Both the position numbers and the translations under genes were made by a program. 52,590 bases of DNA from Oscillospiraceae bacterium (GTDB lineage Bacteria > Bacillota > Clostridia > Oscillospirales > Oscillospiraceae), in NCBI GenBank assembly GCA_017458065.1, contig JAFTGD010000030.1:1-52590 (forward strand). The letters run 5' to 3'. A model generated the notes under the pieces. That model was given only the letters and a program-made list of their open reading frames with translations, ran no database searches and was not told the origin of the DNA. Of the stretch, positions 48,392 through 52,590 are shown one piece after another (position 1 is the first letter of the stretch; the number at the start of each line of letters is the position of its first letter).

Positions 48392-48421
48392 ATTCTATCA
48401 CAAGAACCGCATCTACGGCAA
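48392..48421 (-). promoter_or_regulatory. promoter of the cytidylate kinase-like gene
   Basis: Minus-strand TTGCCG, an 18-base spacer and TAGAAT, 54 bp before the ATG. Confidence 0.55.
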
Positions 48422-48486
48422 GCGGCAATCTCCAAGGGTTTTTCTTCGGTTCCTATCGGATCTCACAGGACAAAGCTGTTACCGCA

Positions 48487-48515
48487 TTGCGCGCGAAGCG
48501 GATTTGTGGTATGAT
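48487..48515 (+). promoter_or_regulatory. promoter of the AlkZ-related gene
   Basis: TTGCGC, a 17-base spacer and TATGAT, 82 bp before the ATG at 48597. Confidence 0.55.
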
Positions 48516-48596
48516 TGCGCCTGTCCTCCGGGAGTTCTTTCGCCGCTCTGTCCTGGCCGACTTGCGGCGTGATCTGTATCAATGGAGTTTTTTGGA

Positions 48597-49295
48597 ATGG
48601 CTTACGATTTTTATGTGCGATCAAAACAGGATCTGATCCGAGCCGTTGAGACCTATGGGATTGTACCGTACTTCGCGACGTCGATCCCCGGCTTTTCGCT
48701 GGAAGAGCACTGCAGTCCCGCTGCTCTGTGGTCCGACACCGGCGAGGACAGCTGGGCCTGGAAGGGACCGGTCATCCGTGCGACAGGCTGCGCCTATGGC
48801 AAGTTCTTTGAAAAGAAATCCGTCTATGTCAGTCTCGATTGGTTCTGCGATCTGGCAAACTACAGGCGCGACGGCTACGACTTTGACGCACGCTATGACG
48901 ACGGTCTCGCCAAATTCGACGACAAACAGCTTTATGACCTGATCGACGCAAACGCGCCTGCCCTGTCCAAGGATCTGCGGAGAGCAGGCGGCTATGCGTA
49001 CAACGGAAGATGGCAGAAAACCGAAGGCAGGAAAGGCTTCGATGCTTCTCTTCTGCGGCTTCAGGAGCTCTGTTACATCACTACCAGCAACTTTGTCTAC
49101 ACCCTGGACAAGCACGGGAATCAGCGCGGCTGGGGCGTGGCGGAATACAGTACGCCGGAGAAGTTTATGGGCGCAGCCTTCTCCGACCGTGTCTATCAGC
49201 GGTCTCCTGAGGAATCCTATGCCCGCCTTATGGAGCACCTGCTCTCGCTCTTCCCAGCCGTCCCGGAGAAAGCCCTGAAAAAGTTCCTGAAATAA
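48597..49295 (+). CDS. AlkZ-related conserved protein
   Basis: 232 residues. Seen: the N-terminal VRSKQDLIRAVETYGIVPYF, IPGFSLEEHC, WAWKGPVIRATGCAYGKFF, NYRRDGYDFDARYDDGLA, and a helical C-terminus. This matches, as I recall it, a conserved Firmicutes protein annotated as AlkZ-related, by a partial likeness to the winged-helix DNA glycosylase AlkZ/YcaQ. The catalytic QXQ of AlkZ is not visible. GGAG is nine bases before the ATG. Monocistronic. Confidence 0.6.
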   Translation: MAYDFYVRSKQDLIRAVETYGIVPYFATSIPGFSLEEHCSPAALWSDTGEDSWAWKGPVIRATGCAYGKFFEKKSVYVSLDWFCDLANYRRDGYDFDARYDDGLAKFDDKQLYDLIDANAPALSKDLRRAGGYAYNGRWQKTEGRKGFDASLLRLQELCYITTSNFVYTLDKHGNQRGWGVAEYSTPEKFMGAAFSDRVYQRSPEESYARLMEHLLSLFPAVPEKALKKFLK

Positions 49296-49350
49296 CTCAT
49301 TTTCCAATTCTGAACTTGTTCCTGCCGGCAGGATCACAGACGGAATATGC

Positions 49351-49377
49351 AAAAGGCACGCTGCCCGCGTGCCTTTT
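49351..49377. terminator. bidirectional terminator
   Basis: AAAAGGCACGC / GCGTGCCTTTT, a perfect 11-bp stem with a five-base loop between two convergent genes. Confidence 0.85.
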
Positions 49378-49422
49378 AAGCGTTATTTGACCGGAAATGC
49401 CGCCCCGTCGCGGTTTTTCCTC

Positions 49423-49785
49423 TTATGTCCGTCTGATTTCCCAGTAGTACTTTCTCCCCGCTTCGGGGAAATCGTCCATTACGCCGTGCTCTGGGTCATA
49501 GAAGACCCCGTCCGCATACAGCGACCAGTGCCAACAGCGCGGAGTTTCAAGGCTGAGCAGGCAGAGGGCCGGGAGCTCATGCTTTTCCGCCACCGAAACG
49601 CGTTCATCCGAGACCCATGCTCCGTGTGCCCGCAGACAGCCTTTCATCTCTTTGAGATTGGTCTCCCGGTCGTTGCCGAGCTCTGCCACAATCTGTTCTA
49701 CTGGGAGTCCGGTCACCATGGCCAGCACCGCCTGGCCGCACTGGAGATCGGTCGGCTCGCGGACGTATCTGATCGGATCTGTCAC
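49423..49785 (-). CDS. C39-like papain-fold peptidase
   Basis: 120 residues. The candidate catalytic Cys lies in DLQCGQAVLAMVTG (Cys 16), the His in CWHWSLYADGVFYDPEHG, followed by the Asp-Pro typical of C39 and bacteriocin-leader peptidases. It lacks a signal peptide and any attached ABC domain. The GTG at 49785 follows GGGAACC weakly; upstream the frame runs into the response regulator gene. Start 26 bases after that gene ends, so likely the same transcript. The target peptide is unknown; it could also be an inactive relative. Confidence 0.65.
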   Translation of the reverse strand: MTDPIRYVREPTDLQCGQAVLAMVTGLPVEQIVAELGNDRETNLKEMKGCLRAHGAWVSDERVSVAEKHELPALCLLSLETPRCWHWSLYADGVFYDPEHGVMDDFPEAGRKYYWEIRRT

Positions 49786-49811
49786 AAATTCAGGTTCCCA
49801 GAGAAGATCGC

Positions 49812-50495
49812 TTACTCTGCGACTTCGAACTTGTACCCGACGCCCCAGACGGTCTTCAGGTTCCACTGCTCCGAGACGCCCTCCAGCTTTTCGCGCAGAC
49901 GTTTGATATGCACGTCCACCGTACGGGAATCGCCGAAATAATCAAAGCCCCAGACTTCATCCAGCAGCTGATTGCGGGTGAAGACGCGGTTGGGCGAAGA
50001 AGCCAGGTGATAGAGCAGCTCCATCTCTTTGGGCGGAGTGTCGATCTTCTTCCCGTCGACAACCAGCTCATAGGAATCCAGATTGATCACAAGCTTGTCG
50101 AAGGTCAGCTTTTTGTCGACCGGACCGACGTGATCTGTTCTGCGCATGACGGCGTGGATCCTGGCCAGAAGCTCCTTCACTTCAAAGGGCTTTGTCACAT
50201 AGTCATCCGCGCCCATCTCAAGCCCGGTGACCTTGTCATTCGTCTCGCCCTTGGCGGTCAGCATAATGATCGGCGTTGTGGACTTCTTCCGGATGTCCCG
50301 GCAGACTTCCCATCCGTCCTTCCCCGGCAGCATAATGTCGAGCATCACGACGTCCGGCTGGAACAGGTCAAAATCCGCCTCCGCCTTGTTGCCGTCAGAG
50401 GCAATCATCACATCAAACCCGTCCTTGGAGAGATAGAGCCGAAGCAGCTCGGCAATATTGGCATCGTCTTCGACGATCAACGCACGTTTACTCAT
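49812..50495 (-). CDS. OmpR/PhoB-family response regulator, orphan
   Basis: 227 residues. Receiver domain with acidic pocket VEDD, phosphoacceptor D53 in VVMLDIML, and K105 in TKPFE; C-terminal winged helix with TPPKEMELLYHLASSPN, RVFTRNQLLDEVWG and DVHIKRLREKLE. GGGAGG precedes the ATG at 50495. No histidine kinase gene is within the window. The upstream minus strand has TATAAT (50535-50540) without a good -35, as expected for an activator-dependent promoter. Confidence 0.94.
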   Translation of the reverse strand: MSKRALIVEDDANIAELLRLYLSKDGFDVMIASDGNKAEADFDLFQPDVVMLDIMLPGKDGWEVCRDIRKKSTTPIIMLTAKGETNDKVTGLEMGADDYVTKPFEVKELLARIHAVMRRTDHVGPVDKKLTFDKLVINLDSYELVVDGKKIDTPPKEMELLYHLASSPNRVFTRNQLLDEVWGFDYFGDSRTVDVHIKRLREKLEGVSEQWNLKTVWGVGYKFEVAE

Positions 50496-50587
50496 AGTTT
50501 TGTCCTCCCTTGTCTGAAGTTTCAATCTGTTTTTATTATAATCAGACAGGTGCAATTTGGGTTAAAAAAATGTAAATGCTGTGGACT

Positions 50588-50890
50588 TTACACCAGCCCG
50601 TAAGGCCAGCCGACAAGACCGCCGACGTCATAGATTTCCTGATAGCCAAGCTGCTCCAGCTTATGCGCCGCTTCCCTGCTGCGCCGTCCGGTCCGGCAGT
50701 AGACCATCACCGGTCCTCCGCCGATAACCTCGGCGGCAGTCTCCGCCGTGATCTCGTCCACCGGCAGCAGGACCGCGTCCATGGCGTGGCCGGTCAGATA
50801 TTCCGGTTCCTCCCGCACATCGACCAGCGTGATGTCCGGCCGCTCGCGCAGGAGAGAATGCGCCTCTTCAAAGCTCACCTTCCGGATCAT
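50588..50890 (-). CDS. rhodanese-like domain protein
   Basis: 100 residues, a single rhodanese domain without signal or anchor. ITLVDVREEPEYLTGHAMDA and the active loop VMVYCRTGRRSREAA with Cys 65; the CRTGRRS loop is typical of persulfide carriers of the GlpE type. Its ATG overlaps the end of the MoxR-like gene by four bases (ATGA), so the two are coupled. Confidence 0.9.
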   Translation of the reverse strand: MIRKVSFEEAHSLLRERPDITLVDVREEPEYLTGHAMDAVLLPVDEITAETAAEVIGGGPVMVYCRTGRRSREAAHKLEQLGYQEIYDVGGLVGWPYGLV

Positions 50891-52515
50891 ACGCCGAAGC
50901 TTCTCTTTCGTTCGACCATGTAGCGGAACCAGGCCTCATACTCCGGTCCAAGACGACGGACCAGCTCCCTGGCCTCTTCGGTCCCGGAGAGGTACAGGCA
51001 CTGCTGCGCCAGCTGATACTTGCGCGCAATGGAAAACCGAGCCAGTTCCTCATCGCTGTAATGTCCCAGCGAGGTCAGCTCCTGCCGTGCACGGAAGAAC
51101 TTGACAAAAGCATCCGCCGTGTCGCGCCCGACAATGGGTCCCAACAGCGCAAAATCGTTATCCGACGCGTCCAGCACACGCGACGCCATCTCCCAGCGGC
51201 GAGGATCCGCATTCCCTTCCGTCCCCGTAAAGGGCGTACGCAGATACAGATCGTTGTTCGCGAGGAATTCCATCACAAAGGGGTTGATCTTCTCCCGGAC
51301 CGCCCAGGGCATCCAGTTCTCTACCGTCGTCTGAATATAGACATGGGCAAAGCGCCCGAACAGCGGTTCCGCAAGATCATGAGACGCGCTGGATTCGCTG
51401 CGGTCATTGCCCGCGGCGACGATCCTGGCGTTCTCCGGCAAAGCCCAGCGGTTGTTCACAAAACGCTCCAAAACGATCTTGAAAATAACAGACTGCGTCT
51501 GCTTAGTGGCGTTTGTAAGCTCGTCAAAGAACAGGATGTGCGGTTCCCCGTCCTTGCAGAGCCGATCCAGCCGAACAAGCCAGGCGGGCTTAATGTCGAT
51601 GATCTCATCTTTCGCCTCGTTGTAGACTGCGCGACCGTTGATGGTCTCGGGAGTCTCGTTCACCAGCTCGATATCCAACGCCTGCGGGTCGATCTGACGC
51701 ACGCGGTCGCTCTTGCCGTCGCCGGAAAGGCCGTGGATAAACACCGGGATGTCCGCGTCCACATAAGCGCGAATCAAGCTGAGCTCGTCATGCTGCACAT
51801 AGCGGAAGCCGTCTCCTTCCGGCACATCCTCTTCCACGGCAGGCGTCAGCTCGCGCAGGAACTTCCCGCCCAGATAGGACACCGTCTCTTCCCTGCTGAG
51901 TCCACCGAAGAGCACCATGCACCCGATCAGAAGATGGTTCTCCGTGTCATAGATCCAGCGCACCGGGCGCAGTTCCAGGAAGACTTTGTCGCCCTCCGAC
52001 ACGATGGTTCCGTCCGAGAGCTGCACATAGCCGTTGGCGGAGGACTGGTCGAAGGTCAATACGATCATCTGTTTGGCCCCAAGACGGTAAACCGGGTACT
52101 GCTTGCCCCCGATGGTAAAGCTCATCCCTGTATCCCGGAGGGCGCGTTCCGCCAGGTTCTTTTCCGCCAGATCCCGGAGACTGCGATCGAGGATCGTGCT
52201 GGGATACAGGCCGTAGTCCGCCAGCGTGACACTGCCTTCTGTTTTGACCCGGTCAAGAAGCTGTTCCTCGCCCGGTTCCAGCAGCAGCGCAGGACGAATC
52301 CCGCAGACCGCACAGGGGTTCTGTCTGCCAAAACGGTCGACGCAGGCGCCGTCTGCCAGATAATAGTTCATTCCGCCGCCCGGCTCGAAAAGGAAGCCGT
52401 CGTCCGGTGCAGTCAGCAGCGCAAGATCGGTCGCGGGAGCCGCAGCCCCGACTACTTCGATCGCCTTCAGGGGCTGGTCGAAAATCTGTTCACGTGATAA
52501 GAAAATCGATTTCAT
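50887..52515 (-). CDS. MoxR-like AAA+ ATPase with unusual N-terminal domain
   Basis: 542 residues. About 230 N-terminal residues of unknown fold, containing a possible metal pair CVDRFGRQNPCAVC (near 58-71), precede an AAA_5/MoxR-type module: Walker A GLSGDGKSD (near 262), Walker B HILFFDELTNA, sensor IVAAGNDRSE, and arginine-finger FGRFAHVYI. MoxR proteins act as chaperone-like ATPases with von Willebrand A-domain partners during maturation of metalloenzymes or envelope complexes. GGAGGAGAAGGAG precedes the ATG. It is coupled to the rhodanese gene downstream. Confidence 0.8.
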   Translation of the reverse strand: MKSIFLSREQIFDQPLKAIEVVGAAAPATDLALLTAPDDGFLFEPGGGMNYYLADGACVDRFGRQNPCAVCGIRPALLLEPGEEQLLDRVKTEGSVTLADYGLYPSTILDRSLRDLAEKNLAERALRDTGMSFTIGGKQYPVYRLGAKQMIVLTFDQSSANGYVQLSDGTIVSEGDKVFLELRPVRWIYDTENHLLIGCMVLFGGLSREETVSYLGGKFLRELTPAVEEDVPEGDGFRYVQHDELSLIRAYVDADIPVFIHGLSGDGKSDRVRQIDPQALDIELVNETPETINGRAVYNEAKDEIIDIKPAWLVRLDRLCKDGEPHILFFDELTNATKQTQSVIFKIVLERFVNNRWALPENARIVAAGNDRSESSASHDLAEPLFGRFAHVYIQTTVENWMPWAVREKINPFVMEFLANNDLYLRTPFTGTEGNADPRRWEMASRVLDASDNDFALLGPIVGRDTADAFVKFFRARQELTSLGHYSDEELARFSIARKYQLAQQCLYLSGTEEARELVRRLGPEYEAWFRYMVERKRSFGV

Positions 52516-52590
52516 GTTTCTCCTTCTCCTCCGGAGGCCGGGAATAGATCACGCGGCCGCCTTTCGGGTGAATGGGCGTATTGCCATAGA
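52490..52590 (-). CDS. 3' end of an upstream gene (partial, frame uncertain)
   Basis: One minus-strand frame reads YGNTPIHPKGGRVIYSRP to a TGA at 52490 with codon use like its neighbours, overlapping the MoxR-like gene by 26 bases. A second frame ends in TGA overlapping the MoxR ATG by four bases (ATGA) but with poorer codon use. Too short to identify; a VWA-domain partner of the MoxR-like protein would be expected, and nothing here confirms it. Confidence 0.35.
   Translation of the reverse strand, partial: YGNTPIHPKGGRVIYSRPPEEKEKHEIDFLIT

Overview
The window reads as a chromosomal segment of an anaerobic Gram-positive bacterium of the class Clostridia. The reasons are a PolC-type replicative polymerase, a ClpE-type unfoldase, an ECF transporter core, a complete-looking run of MEP-pathway isoprenoid genes, oxygen-sensitive iron-sulfur enzymes, frequent TTG/GTG starts with strong AGGAGG-type ribosome binding sites, and consensus TTGACA-17-TATAAT promoters. 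I cannot fix the genus. By eye the chromosomal backbone is richer in G+C than the island at 31.5-41.85 kb.

Layout. 1-4444 (minus): a four-gene operon holding a CooC-type P-loop ATPase, two 2-hydroxyacyl-CoA dehydratase-like subunits and the start of their ATP-dependent activator. 4782-14230 (minus): pyrH-frr-uppS-dxr-rseP-ispG-polC, a classic Firmicutes cluster that lacks cdsA here. 14.3-18.4 kb: a small conserved-looking protein, an alpha/beta hydrolase and a lipoprotein with a coiled coil and five 48-residue tandem repeats. 18.5-25.8 kb (minus): a heterodimeric ABC exporter, a Nudix hydrolase, ClpE and CvpA. 25.9-29.1 kb (minus): truA and the ECF transporter module ecfT-ecfA2-ecfA1. 29.28-29.66 kb: four tRNAs (Val, Phe, Gly, Cys), then a GtrII-like membrane protein.

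31,474-41,850 is an integrated mobile island bounded by a 23-bp duplication of the 3' end of a tRNA-Ala(CGC). It has a leftward integrase and Xre repressor, a divergent rightward excisionase-like gene, a RepA-like ATPase and nested inverted repeats that look like an origin, then mostly unrecognised small genes. That order resembles phage-inducible chromosomal islands. Inside it, 38.62-38.92 kb carries what looks like a complete type I toxin-antitoxin locus: a 27-residue peptide with a sequestered Shine-Dalgarno, long-range 5'-3' pairing, and an antisense RNA with a perfect-consensus promoter and its own terminator. Further right, a ribbon-helix-helix regulator faces a five-gene operon of small proteins whose promoter spacer holds a 16-bp perfect palindrome.

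After the island come tRNA-Ala, the SRP RNA, dnaX and ybaB; then (minus) a large multi-cluster iron-sulfur flavoprotein with a membrane-anchored rhodanese, a cytidylate-kinase-like protein, an AlkZ-related protein (plus), a C39-like peptidase, an orphan OmpR-type response regulator, a second rhodanese and a MoxR-like AAA ATPase. No rRNA gene and no CRISPR array is present.
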